Under the pieces are notes generated by a model, which was given only the letters and a program-made list of their open reading frames with translations, searched no databases and was not told the DNA's origin. From the NCBI GenBank assembly GCA_030015575.1, contig CM057339.1:700178761-700242760 (forward strand): a stretch of DNA of 64,000 nucleotides. The letters run 5' to 3'. Below are positions 9,898-22,081 of the stretch, in pieces (the first letter of the stretch is position 1; each line of letters begins with the position of its first letter). Made by a program: the position numbers and the translations under genes. The stretch comes from Agapanthus africanus (lineage: Eukaryota; Streptophyta; Magnoliopsida; Asparagales; Amaryllidaceae).

Positions 9898-9913
9898 ATC
9901 GTATATGCCCTAG
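9898..9913 (+). other. Scrambled rearrangement junction
   Basis: ATCGTATATGCCCTAG joins the cut LTR start to the left arm of the palindrome. GTATATGCCCTAG repeats bases found 17-20 bp upstream, as if the same short template had been copied twice before the jump to inverted sequence. Confidence 0.7.
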
Positions 9914-12900
9914 TATACGTGGGAGCTGGGGTCTATAAGCACATCCTTAAAAGGTCCCTAGTCGTGGGAGTTATCGAGACAGGGCATCGATACTCCAGAG
10001 TAGACTAGTGTATACAGTCGAGACCCCGATAAGGGGCGGTAGCCGGTCTCACAAGCCACTGGTGTCAGTTGGTTCACCTAAGATGTATACAGGTGCTCAT
10101 TGGGTTATGAGTACATCGGACAGGACTCGCCGGGGACATGCTAGTTGGTTTTATACCTGACGTCAGATAGCAGTTCCCTGGTGACATGTGTACAGGTTAG
10201 TTCATCGACCTGAGATCGTCATTTGTCTCGTGTGAGTTCCCACTGTACTTTGATTACTACCCTACCACGGCTCAAAGGAGTCGTGCAAACAGGTTTTAGT
10301 TGGGTACAGTCCCGAGCCATATGGAGGCGGTGAGCGGATCTGCAGGGGTTCGTCTCTCCCGGTATTGGGGGTGAGGTCGCGCTGTGTCTAGGAGAGCCAT
10401 TACATGAAGTCCTTGGCCAAGGCAGCAGATTTACTAGTAGGTATTCCAGTAATATCTCAGGGTGTTCTGGGCTACACTCCGACACGACTTGTACCGCTTT
10501 TGGGGGTCTGACTTTTACCAACCCCCTAGGCCCGCCATGCGATGCTCATAGACGAATGGACCGGACTGTACGGATATTGTCACTGACAGGCTCAGTAGGG
10601 TGTCAGGATGAGTTCACTCATCGACTTCCCTTTTGGTCAATACCTGGTAGCCCGTTACGTATGGCTAATACCTCTGACGTGCTAGTGGTTAAATCCACAG
10701 CCAAAGTATTAACGAGTCTTTAGAGTCCCCCACAAACAGTTTCTCAAGTTTCGGGCGAAACGCTGTAGAGGCCGTATGGATATATGGCAGGGTTCGATCA
10801 TATACGTGCGGTATTGCACGGATCATGATCGGACGGATAATACTATCGGGCTTTGGTTTAAGCCGGATCCTAGTATTGTACAGTGTAGATTTTGTTGTAA
10901 GTCCATGCTACCCTTCCCCGGTTCTTACGGGGTTGCGGATGTGGTGAAAAACAATTTTCAAGAGGGTGGTAACATGGACTACCAATATGGATCGTTGTTA
11001 AACTACTAACTAACAACCTAACATGAGTTTACCTACTCGGTTAGGGGGCTATACCTTTCTTGAACTCCTTCGTCTTCGACTCCTCCCGGTGTACGGATCG
11101 GCCTCACTTCGTCGTCTCCTTGCGCCGAAGATGGATCCACCCGAAAGCTTCTACCTTTGGCTTCTTCTTCGAACTTTGAAGAAATTAGATCACTTGGCTT
11201 GCTAGGCCTTGTGAACTAGAATGAGTAGAGGAATGTTTTGGTGTCTTTTTATCTCTAAGGCAATGAGTCTCAACACATGAGAATGGTTTGCCTTGAGGTA
11301 GAGAGAGCAAGAGGAAGAGGGAGAGCTTGAGAATGAGAGAGCTCAAGAGAGAGAAAGCAAACGAAAGAATGAACCATTCTCTTCTCATTCTCACCTCTCA
11401 TAATCCAAAAGCCATCATAACAAAAATAGTAATCAAGTATTGTGTAATGGTTTAAGTCAAAATTGCTATATCATTTCATGCACTCATTTTGCATAAATAA
11501 ACAAGCAAGCAAAAGTCTTTGCCATGGAATGATAGCCATTGTCATGATAATGGTCAACTAGTCCAACCTAGTCAACCGGTCAACAAAGTCAACAAGTCAA
11601 CAAAGTCAACCCCTCAACAACCATGTCACTATAATACTTAATTAATATTAATGTTAATAATATTTCTTATTCTCATTAGGGTTAAGCAAAATTCAATGGT
11701 CAACGGTCAACAGTCAATAACCCCAATGAGAATCCTCTGCCTCTGTCTCTCTCTGTCAACTCTGCATACACACCCGCATCCGCGTTCCGAGGAACACGAA
11801 TACAAACGAGATAAAACCAATCCCAAAACGTACACTAGGATCTGGCTTAAACCAAAGCCCGCTAGTGTCAACTGTCCGGACACTGTACGTGCACAAGTGC
11901 ACGGATGTGACCGAACCCTGTCGCAAAACCATGCGACCCCTACTCTTTTGCCTAAAGGCGAATAGCTTTCTGTGTGGGACTCTAAAGACTCGACACTACA
12001 CTGGCAGTGGGTTTAACCACAGACCGCAAGCGGCACTAGCTGTGTGTAACGGTCCCCAGGTAGATGCCGACAAGAAGACTGACGAGGTGAAACCCATATG
12101 AACTTCTACTGAGTCTGAATGTGACAATCTCCATACAGTCCGGTCTGTTCGTCTGATACATCGCATGGCGGGCCTAGGGGGCGGTAAACGTCAGTCCCCT
12201 AATAGCGGTACAAGTCGTGTCGGAGTGAAGCCCAGAACACCCTGAGATAATACTGGAAACCTACCAGTATATCTCGCTTGCCCTGGCCAGGGACTACTTG
12301 TGTAATGGCTCTCCTAGACACAGCGCGATGTCAACCCCCAATACCGGGAGAGACGAATCCTGTCTAACCGTCACTGCCTCCAAGTGCTTCGGGACTGCAC
12401 CCAACTACTACCTGTTTACACGACTCCTTTGAGCCGTGGTAGGATAGTAATCTAAGTGCAGTGGGAATACACTCGAGGCGAAGTGACAGTGTCAAGTCGG
12501 CGGACTAAGCTGTACTCATGTCACCTGGGAACTGATAACTGACGATAGGTATAGTACCAACCAACAGTTCCCGACGAGTCATGTCCAGTGTACTCGTAAC
12601 CCAATGAGCACCCGCAGTATGATGTACTGATGGCTGTGGGACAGACCATCTCCCACACTGGGATGAGAAGCGCATACGCTAGTCTACTCCGGAGTATCGA
12701 TGCCCTGTCTCGATAGTCCTTCGACTAGGGACCTGCATAAGGATGTGCTTATAGATTACCCAGCCCCCACTAGTGTGACTGCCATCACAACGCTGGTAAT
12801 CAAGCAAAGATCCTAAGGGCTCCACTAATGTGTATAGGTGATATACTAAAATAAACACATGTACACATTGAAGTAGAAACAAACCAAGTAGCATACTACT

Positions 12901-12973
12901 ATATTAAGCAAGATTGTCTATACAAGGTGAATATCCCAAGCTTCCATTAAGTAATATACAAACTAGTATGATA
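9914..12973 (+). repeat. Left arm of a 6.2 kb palindrome
   Basis: Every base from 9914 to 12973 pairs with 26023 minus its position, with no length difference across 3060 bp. By eye I saw about six substitutions. The arm is the reverse complement of H LTR plus G LTR sequence: 9914-10895 is inverted G LTR and 10896-12973 is inverted H LTR lacking its first ~32 bp. The ORFs in the arm have mirror copies in the other arm and are LTR sequence, not genes. Confidence 0.9.
10896..12973 (-). repeat. Inverted copy of the H 3' LTR within the left palindrome arm
   Basis: Begins TGTAAGTCC (complement of the LTR end GGACTTACA) and runs to the point where the LTR start has been lost. It mirrors 13050-15127. 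Confidence 0.85.
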
Positions 12974-13049
12974 GGTCTTCAATACGCCAGTACATGGCCT
13001 TAGTGCAAGTGGGAGATTGTTAGTGTATATGCCCTAGAGGCCATTACTG
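12974..13049 (+). other. Palindrome centre (76 bp spacer)
   Basis: Non-palindromic spacer with the end of the H interior, its polypurine tract and the first bases of the H 3' LTR. It is part of the 73-bp duplication of 9825-9897. The switch from inverted to direct sequence occurs at the shared 5-mer TGATA (12969-12973), also present at 9825-9829. Confidence 0.85.
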
Positions 13050-15127
13050 TATCATACTAGTTTGTATATTACTTAATGGAAGCTTGGGATATTCACCTTG
13101 TATAGACAATCTTGCTTAATATAGTAGTATGCTACTTGGTTTGTTTCTACTTCAATGTGTACATGTGTTTATTTTAGTATATCACCTATACACATTAGTG
13201 GAGCCCTTAGGATCTTTGCTTGATTACCAGCGTTGTGATGGCAGTCACACTAGTGGGGGCTGGGTAATCTATAAGCACATCCTTATGCAGGTCCCTAGTC
13301 GCAGGACTATCGAGACAGGGCATCGATACTCCGGAGTAGACTAGCGTATGCGCTTCTCATCCCAGTGTGGGAGATGGTCTGTCCCACAGCCATCAGTACG
13401 TCATACTGCGGGTGCTCATTGGGTTACGAGTACACTGGACATGACTCGTCGGGAACTGTTGGTTGGTACTATACCTATCGTCAGTTATCAGTTCCCAGGT
13501 GACATGAGTACAGCTTAGTCCGCCGACTTGACACTGTCACTTCGTCTCGAGTGTATTCCCACTGCACTTAGATTACTATCCTACCACGGCTCAAAGGAGT
13601 CGTGTAAACAGGTAGTAGTTGGGTGCAGTCCCGAAGCACTTGGAGGCAGTGACGGTTAGACAGGATTCGTCTCTCCCGGTATTGGGGGTTGACATCGCGC
13701 TGTGTCTAGGAGAGCCATTACACAAGTAGTCCCTGGCCAGGGCAAGCGAGATATACTGGTAGGTTTCCAGTATTATCTCAGGGTGTTCTGGGCTTCACTC
13801 CGACACGACTTGTACCGCTATTAGGGGACTGACGTTTACCGCCCCCTAGGCCCGCCATGCGATGTATCAGACGAACAGACCGGACTGTATGGAGATTGTC
13901 ACATTCAGACTCAGTAGAAGTTCATATGGGTTTCACCTCGTCAGTCTTCTTGTCGGCATCTACCTGGGGACCGTTACACACAGCTAGTGCCGCTTGCGGT
14001 CTGTGGTTAAACCCACTGCCAGTGTAGTGTCGAGTCTTTAGAGTCCCACACAGAAAGCTATTCGCCTTTAGGCAAAAGAGTAGGGGTCGCATGGTTTTGC
14101 GACAGGGTTCGGTCACATCCGTGCACTTGTGCACGTACAGTGTCCGGACAGTTGACACTAGCGGGCTTTGGTTTAAGCCAGATCCTAGTGTACGTTTTGG
14201 GATTGGTTTTATCTCGTTTGTATTCGTGTTCCTCGGAACGCGGATGCGGGTGTGTATGCAGAGTTGACAGAGAGAGACAGAGGCAGAGGATTCTCATTGG
14301 GGTTATTGACTGTTGACCGTTGACCATTGAATTTTGCTTAACCCTAATGAGAATAAGAAATATTATTAACATTAATATTAATTAAGTATTATAGTGACAT
14401 GGTTGTTGAGGGGTTGACTTTGTTGACTTGTTGACTTTGTTGACCGGTTGACTAGGTTGGACTAGTTGACCATTATCATGACAATGGCTATCATTCCATG
14501 GCAAAGACTTTTGCTTGCTTGTTTATTTATGCAAAATGAGTGCATGAAATGATATAGCCATTTTGACTTAAACCATTACACAATACTTGATTACTATTTT
14601 TGTTATGATGGCTTTTGGATTATGAGAGGTGAGAATGAGAAGAGAATGGTTCATTCTTTCGTTTGCTTTCTCTCTCTTGAGCTCTCTCATTCTCAAGCTC
14701 TCCCTCTTCCTCTTGCTCTCTCTACCTCAAGGCAAACCATTCTCATGTGTTGAGACTCATTGCCTTAGAGATAAAAAGACACCAAAACATTCCTCTACTC
14801 ATTCTAGTTCACAAGGCCTAGCAAGCCAAGTGATCTAATTTCTTCAAAGTTCGAAGAAGAAGCCAAAGGTAGAAGCTTTCGGGTGGATCCATCTTCGGCG
14901 CAAGGAGACGACGAAGTGAGGCCGATCCGTACACCGGGAGGAGTCGAAGACGAAGGAGTTCAAGAAAGGTATAGCCCCCTAACCGAATAGGTAAACTCAT
15001 GTTAGGTTGTTAGTTAGTAGTTTAACAACGATCCATATTGGTAGTCCATGTTACCACCCTCTTGAAAATTGTTTTTCACCACATCCGCAACCCCGTAAGA
15101 ACCGGGGAAGGGTAGCATGGACTTACA
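13018..15127 (+). repeat. 3' LTR of Copia H
   Basis: Runs from TGTTAGTGTATATGCCCTAGAGGCC to GGACTTACA, 2110 bp, with TG...CA ends, directly after a polypurine tract. The TATGCCCTAGAGGC start resembles the LTR start of Angela-type Copia elements. It contains the LTR hairpins in its own sequence version, e.g. GTGTTCC/GGAACGC near 14226. Element G sequence starts at 15128; ACAAA (15128-15132) is the presumed target duplication. Confidence 0.85.
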
Positions 15128-16109
15128 ACAAAATCTACACTGTACAATACTAGGATCCGGCTTAAACCAAAGCCCGATAGTATTATCCGTCCGATCATGA
15201 TCCGTGCAATACCGCACGTATATGATCGAACCCTGCCATATATCCATACGGCCTCTACAGCGTTTCGCCCGAAACTTGAGAAACTGTTTGTGGGGGACTC
15301 TAAAGACTCGTTAATACTTTGGCTGTGGATTTAACCACTAGCACGTCAGAGGTATTAGCCATACGTAACGGGCTACCAGGTATTGACCAAAAGGGAAGTC
15401 GATGAGTGAACTCATCCTGACACCCTACTGAGCCTGTCAGTGACAATATCCGTACAGTCCGGTCCATTCGTCTATGAGCATCGCATGGCGGGCCTAGGGG
15501 GTTGGTAAAAGTCAGACCCCCAAAAGCGGTACAAGTCGTGTCGGAGTGTAGCCCAGAACACCCTGAGATATTACTGGAATACCTACTAGTAAATCTGCTG
15601 CCTTGGCCAAGGACTTCGTGTAATGGCTCTCCTAGACACAGCGCGACCTCACCCCCAATACCGGGAGAGACGAACCCCTGCAGATCCGCTCACTGCCTCC
15701 ATATGGCTCGGGACTGTACCCAACTAAAACCTGTTTGCACGACTCCTTTGAGCCGTGGTAGGGTAGTAATCAAAGTACAGTGGGAACTCACACGAGACAA
15801 ATGACGATCTCAGGTCGATGAACTAACCTGTACACATGTCACCAGGGAACTGCTATCTGACGTCAGGTATAAAACCAACTAGCATGTCCCCGGCGAGTCC
15901 TGTCCGATGTACTCATAACCCAATGAGCACCTGTATACATCTTAGGTGAACCAACTGACACCAGTGGCTTGTGAGACCGGCTACCGCCCCTTATCGGGGT
16001 CTCGACTGTATACACTAGTCTACTCTGGAGTATCGATGCCCTGTCTCGATAACTCCCACGACTAGGGACCTTTTAAGGATGTGCTTATAGACCCCAGCTC
16101 CCACGTATA
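13050..16109 (+). repeat. Right arm of the 6.2 kb palindrome
   Basis: The un-rearranged side: H LTR continues into inverted G LTR without a break, and beyond 16109 the G LTR goes on normally to 16334. The left arm therefore looks like the added inverted copy. Confidence 0.9.
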
Positions 16110-16334
16110 TGATCGCCATCATACTGCTGGTTGTCAAGCAAGAATCCTAAGGACTCTATCAACGCACAATAGTGACCTGTAAGGTCACCTAAAGCAGTAC
16201 ACGATGATAAAGATAAACCGGATAGTATACTATCATCTTGAGTAAGACTGTCCTACCGGCATAGGTCCTCCCTCAATCATTGCAATCACGTGCCTGCGAT
16301 CCAATAATTGACTCTGAGGGCACTATCTCCAACA
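15128..16334 (-). repeat. 3' LTR of Copia G, partial
   Basis: On the minus strand it starts TGTTGGAGATAGTG at 16334 and is homologous to 22970-24176. It stops at 15128, where element H begins. The part up to 16109 is also in the palindrome. Confidence 0.85.
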
Positions 16335-19300
16335 ATCTCTCACTTGCACTCAAGGCTAATTATTATGATGTCGCATACTCACAGCCCGTGTGATACCGAA
16401 CACCCAACTCCTCTACTAATCAGTCTCACAAAACCCGTTTGGGAAACTAATGCGTTCGAGGAATAGCCTCAGTGAGTGGATCCGCCCTAATGTTTCTTTC
16501 TATGTCTCTCTTTATCTCAAGTTCGCGGAGAAAGCCATCTCCCGAAATGAGCAATACCTGTCTTAGAATGTGTCTGGATATCTGATGGGACCTAGCTCAT
16601 AAATGAACTCCAAATCCAAACTTCTCAGACTGTATCGAGTCAACTGAACTTAATCAGTATCCTGCGTAATGCCTCCCTCAGTGTCCGCTTGGACCTCCTG
16701 TCCAAACTACTGCCCCTCGTCAGAGGGAAAAACTATAACTCTGACAGTCACTCTGTCATCCAGGTCACCTTGGAAGACTGGAATGATAACTGTCTCCTGA
16801 ATGAGGCTGTCGTTATCATATCCCTAGAACATCCACTTATGTTCAAAAACTGCTTCCGAATGTTTCTCTAGGATTGGATCAGTATTAACTTACTGCATCT
16901 TGTGCAAAAAAAACATCTGGTATGGTACTTGACATTTCATGATTGACTCAATTGCCTAAGCAAGTGATCTGCCAATCATGCACATCCCTCTCCCCTTTAG
17001 TCTGTAAGACACCTTTAGAGAGGGTGACTCCATCACCTACAGGTACACCACCATGCCAGGAGTCGTCCATCCTAAAACACCTTTAGAATGCTGTCTAAGT
17101 ACCCAGATTGGGATACTACCCAAATCTAGATCTAAAACCATAGATCTAGTAACCAGAATGTCTGATATAATATCCATATCCTATGTGGAGAAACCACTGT
17201 GTGACAACCAAAGTATAACCGGCCGTAGTGCAGGAATATCACTTCCTACTATGTGTATGTCATCCACAAATCAGGACATCGCACCCTACTACCTTCTTAA
17301 CAGATCCATTCCCTATTCTGATGAAGTCAAACCTATGACTGTTACATCAGATATAGATGATCTATCTCCGCCGTATCTGCTTTAGTTTATAAATAGATGT
17401 AAGCCACTTGTCCACTATGCTTCTGCTGCTCCCACTGACTACGACAACCCTCTGGCAGAGTCATATAGACGTACACTTCTAAAGATAGTTTAGAACGACG
17501 CTATACTCATCCTCCTGCCGGGTCTCATAGTCTGGAACTACAGCAATGTCAAGTCTGGGTAAACAAGAACCTCCCTGTCACCGTCTTTGAGCATACCGAA
17601 GTACCTCTCGAGTGCCTGAGGTTACCCACCATATCTGCGGAGTGGCCAATGGAATGTCAATCCACATTGAATCTTTAGGTTCTTATCAAATTTTCAGTAA
17701 TCGTTTGCGGCTCTGGAATCACTTCCAGTTCTACCATACTCCCACTAATGTTTTCTGAAAAAATCTATTTTTATTAAAACTGTGGCGAGTCAAGAACAAT
17801 ATCACTATTGATCTTCCAGATGGTAGAAAGTCAACCCTCATCATAGCCCGGGTCAACCCACAAACAGCCATTACAGAAACGTGCCTTGAGTTATCCAGAG
17901 TCTGGTTTTAAGCATAAGCCGGACAACTCCCCATACCTTAATATCGTTAAGATATGAACCGTTCTATATCCAATATAGAAACAGAGGCACTGATTTAATT
18001 GGAACCAGATTCAAATCATGCAACTGCCTCCAGTGCATGTCAACTAAATGGAAGGAGGCCGATCAGCGTTACTCACCTTAGGAATGCTTCCAATTATGAG
18101 TAACCTGAAAGAGAAGCAAGTTCTCTTAATCATTACTATTAACTTAATACCATACACAAGTATCTACATCTTCGATCACCTTGAAGAATCCCGATACTTG
18201 CAATATCTGGTTCTCTACTTTACTCTTATACCTATAACTTCTCAATACTTGGACCTTATGTTTCTACGAAACAATTGTCTAAGAACTAGAGAAGTCATAA
18301 GTAAACAGAGTATAGTACGAGAACCAACCCCCTGTCCTAATGGACACTGGACAACATACAATACTCTGTATAAGTCCTCTGAGTCGAATAACTTAAACCC
18401 TGTGTGTCGTAGGTTGAAAACTTTACTTATGGTTAAGAAGAATTACACCGCTGTTTAATGCTCCTTACCTAACCATCCACTGATATAGGTAAATGTCATG
18501 GACATAATTTCAAAAAGGTATATCTCACACTATAAAAATAGACGTACAGATATATCAATTTGAAATTGGTGCATAACAGCGGATATTTAAAACCAAATAT
18601 TTGCCGTCCGGCAAACAGCCCAGGCGATTTCCTCAAATATCACCAATTACAACGAATTTCGATATAATGAGGATGATCACCTAATTCCCAATAACTTACT
18701 CCTACTCATCATCTGTAAAACCATACAGATGTGAGAATCATACCTGGTAAATACATACCCTGGAGCAAGGGTCTAGTCAGGAAATCAGTTTTTTATTAAC
18801 AATACACAGTGAAACTGAAACATTGAAATGTTTCGTAGGGGTATCCGGGTATTCCTAGTAATGCCTCTTCCATTATCCAGATTCACAACTGTAACCGTAT
18901 ATTTCTTTGCCATCTCTCCAAATCCCTTCATATGTCTTTAGTCATTACCTTCTGTACACCCTCTTAGGCTAAATGGTTTTCTTCCTTCCCTACCGTTCGG
19001 CACCAGCCTATGATTTGGAAGAAGACTATCCAATAAGCATAATGGGTGTACTGTCGTAATCTTAGGAGCACTCGCAACGCGAGAGAAGGTAAAGATAAAA
19101 GACAACTGAATAAACCTTATTCCTATTTCTCCTGAACCAGAATCCGTCCCCGAACTGGAACAAGTTCCTTCGAGTTCGTATATAACCATACGATGGAGTA
19201 TCCAAATAACTGTGGATTTTCGTAGTGATACGGAGTGTTCTGGAGAAATACAAAGGTGATGTAGGATTGGCGAAGAAATACTTGGTTTGGTCGTGAATAG

Positions 19301-19777
19301 TAGTCGCAATTTACTCTTCCCTCTTACTAATCCATTTATTTGTCTTCACTTAATACCTTCTGGACACCTTCGTTAGGCTAATTGGTTTTCTTTATTCCCT
19401 ACCGTTCGGCACCTGCCTATGGTTTGGAAGAAGACTATCCAATTTGCGTAATAGGTGTACTATCCCCTAATCCAAGGAGCACTCGCAACCTGAGAGAAGG
19501 TAAAAGGAAAAGACAACTGAATAGTCCTATTCGTTTTCTCCAGAACCGGAAACCAACCTCGAATTCTGGAATAAGTTCCTCCGAGTTCGTATATAACCAT
19601 ACGATGGTTTTATCCAATGGAAGTGGATGTTCGTAATAATACGGGGTGTCCTGGAGAAAAGGGTAAGAGTAGGAGTGGCAATGAGGTATGCAACTCTGAC
19701 AATCCAAAAGCCAGTGTTTTAAGAAGGTTTGGTTAATCTTGGTCACTGAGTCATAGTCAAGGGTCGGGCCATGGTCA
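16335..19777 (-). pseudogene. Polypurine tract, decayed pol remnants and direct repeat of Copia G
   Basis: Next to the LTR, minus-strand AAGTGAGAGA and then the tract equivalent to the end of A's pol. A GGCGGATCCACTCACTGAGG-like tract near 16460-16490 matches ADPLTKA coding. Between about 18940 and 19530 lies the counterpart of A's ~200-bp duplication. The rest is unrecognisable, and the many ORFs on both strands are short and not conserved with A. Confidence 0.45.
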
Positions 19778-19806
19778 CTGCCAAAGAGAGAGAGAAAAGA
19801 AACACT
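19778..19806 (-). other. Splice-acceptor-like tract at the end of the Copia G leader
   Basis: On the minus strand GAGTGTTTCTTTTCTCTCTC is followed by TCTTTGGCAG, the same arrangement as A at 4323-4350. Confidence 0.45.
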
Positions 19807-20079
19807 CAGCGTGCACTCTAACCTAGAGCAGAATGGTTATCACTTTATCCAATCAGGAAACCTCCCACTGTAACGTCAAATTCTCCTCCAAACCTGAAAG
19901 AAGAATTAGTCGGGATCACCCGAGGAGTAAACCAACTCATCAGTGGGAATCGGGATCCAACTATCATCGCATGACAACGTGACGGAATCCACTCACGTTA
20001 TCACACTCCAGAAGGTATGCGCATATCTGGCAAGTTTCAGTTTCTTTAGAAACCCCCGATGTGATTTTTACCCCATGCT

Positions 20080-20289
20080 CTTATGACCTTGACTTTGGCT
20101 AACAAATCATAAGTCACATGTCAAGTTCTACCCGTCATTTTCCAGGTTAATTTGAACCCACCCGTACCTATCCTTGACTTTGGCCAACAAGGCAGTACGA
20201 CTGTCCCAAATCAACGCATCTATCTATACTGCAGAAAAGTAACAAATAGCTACCATACACTATGCCTTGACTTTGGCCAACAAACATAG
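20080..20289 (-). other. Trio of leader hairpins with common loop TTGGCCAAAGT (Copia G)
   Basis: Minus-strand hairpins at 20260-20289, 20163-20199 and 20080-20113. Stems CTATG/CATAG, CGTAC/GTACG with CCTTG/CAAGG, and CTTATGA/TCATAAG surround loops TTGGCCAAAGT, TTGGCCAAAGT and TTAGCCAAAGT. Order and stem type match A, but the loop is G's own. Confidence 0.7.
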
Positions 20290-20414
20290 CATGAATACTA
20301 CGTGCTACCCGTCTGAAATGACGGAGCGCTACGAATGATTTTTGGCGAAAAACCTTTAACGTAATGAACTTGATATCGTTGAAGGAACCGGATAGTTTTT
20401 TATAAAAATATAGT

Positions 20415-20640
20415 GACGAAAACCTTTGCTAAAGAGGTCACTCCCGGTGAAGGGATCTCGGCTCTTTCCCCATAGAATGAGGTGCAGGATATTCCAACTG
20501 AATACCACGATGCAAAGCAAAAAGTAATCGGCTATAGTGATGTTATTACCCTGACGCAAACTTCTGTCCAAGGGGTCACTCCCGGTGAAGGGATTTCTGC
20601 CCTTGCCTCGTCGACTGAGGTGCTGGATATTCATAACCGA
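20415..20640 (-). repeat. Duplicated ~85-nt leader block of Copia G
   Basis: Two copies of the block with CCTGCACCTCA and CCCTTCACCGGGAGTGAC on the minus strand, spaced as in A and E. Confidence 0.55.
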
Positions 20641-20794
20641 ATACCACCGTGCAAAACAAAAGAGAACGTCCTTGCAATAACAGCTTTTTGAAAAATGTTC
20701 CAACAACATCAGAATAGGTTTGTTAAGCTTGCATTGATCCGAATCAACGCAGTCCCATCAATTGATCACACCAATAAAGAACGAAAATAATGAT

Positions 20795-20900
20795 GTACGT
20801 ATATGCTATCTGCATTCGCCACTGGGTCCCGTCATCACCCGTTAGGTTACTTAACTAACGACAGAGCGGGGACTGGACTAGCGCGGGTGTAAAACATATA
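20795..20900 (-). other. Conserved ~100-nt leader block (Copia G copy)
   Basis: Minus-strand counterpart of 3247-3347, with ACACCCGCGCTAG, the pair CGTTAG/CTAACG and GCGAATGCAGATAGCATA. Confidence 0.6.
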
Positions 20901-21827
20901 CAATATCTACTAGTATATATATCAATATATAATATTCGCTCAAGGCGTGATAAAATGCAACACCACAGAAATGTAATAAGTATCACAGAACTATACAGAT
21001 ATCTAGGATCCCCGGGTTTCATAGAGCCGCTACTGTAACCCGACGTTCCCCTGGTCGTGTGGATTGCCTGTGCAATGAAATCCTAAACCCCTACGGGCGC
21101 GACAAGTTACCCGCCAAAACCTGAAGCGAGGCAGCCCCCTTCAACAACGTGAATGGACCACCCAGCACTTCACGGAATCCGGTAACTTGAGCACCCCTCC
21201 TTGGGTCAACCTATACCCCCTTCGAGTGCGGCGAATACCCCGCCAATTCTAGAGTAAAGGCCCCTCCGTCTCAAAGCCATGAGATGCGGGCCCGTTGCCC
21301 TCTAGAACCCGGCTATCCGTGCACCCCACCGCGGGGTAATCCTAGTACAGAAAGTAAAATATACAACGGGTATATCGACCTCAGCCCGGTCGTGCCCTAA
21401 AAGAATAATATACAAACAGGCAGTAACGGCAGTCCACATGTCGGACGCTCGCCTCGCAATATCAAATGTACATATACAACCAAACTGTACTAACATTGCA
21501 TCCAGGCTATCCACCACGACAAATCCGCAACATCACAGCACAACACAGAACATCAACGTGAATGTCACGTTCGCAAATCCGTCTAAAAGGGCTATAGCAG
21601 TTAGACAGGATTTACCGATCAAAGGACATTCACGGTTGCAGATATAATGTAAATACTATGAACTAACATGTTTAAAATTTTCGATCGACTAAATTTTCCG
21701 AAGTGGGCCCCAAGCACAACTGTAGCACTTAAAATGAATCTGGGCCCAGACAGAATATACCAAAAAACCCATTTTAAACTCAGGAATCACTGCAGCAAAA
21801 ATGGTGCAGTGACTTCACTATTCTGCG

Positions 21828-21868
21828 GCGGAACCGCGGCAAAAAGGGGGTTACGGCCGCGGTTCCGC
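21828..21868 (-). other. GC-rich leader stem-loop of Copia G
   Basis: A perfect 13-bp stem GCGGAACCGCGGC/GCCGCGGTTCCGC with a 15-nt loop, 213-253 nt downstream of the primer site. Confidence 0.75.
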
Positions 21869-22070
21869 GGTGATACAGTGACTTCATGCAACCAAATTTC
21901 TACAGTATTCTTATAACAGCCTGCACGATTTTCTACAATATACCAAATAATTTTTCGAGCACAAATGAAAATCGACAGAAACTGTCAAATTTGAAATCGG
22001 GTTTTCGGAATTTTTGTTCGATCGAAGTTCTAAACACGTTAGAGCAAGCTAGAAAAGGTTAATGGCGTGT

Positions 22071-22081
22071 CTCTGATACCA
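22071..22081 (-). other. Primer-binding site of Copia G
   Basis: Minus-strand TGGTATCAGAG directly after the LTR end TTACA. Confidence 0.9.

Larger units (their letters stand above)
19781..22070 (-). other. Non-coding structured leader of Copia G
   Basis: About 2.3 kb with the same ordered blocks as A: stem-loop after the primer site (21828-21868), conserved block (20795-20900), duplicated block (20415-20640) and hairpin trio (20080-20289). An extra AACGTGA/TCACGTT hairpin lies near 19975-20003. No gag is recognisable. Confidence 0.65.

Noticed and set aside
10219-15804. Paired ORFs on opposite strands that look like a conserved gene family
   Set aside because: They are mirror images in the palindrome and lie in LTR sequence. 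Conservation reflects recent duplication.
18048-18458. 136-residue ORF on the plus strand
   Set aside because: It runs antisense through decayed element G sequence, has no recognisable domain, and is not open at the corresponding place in A.
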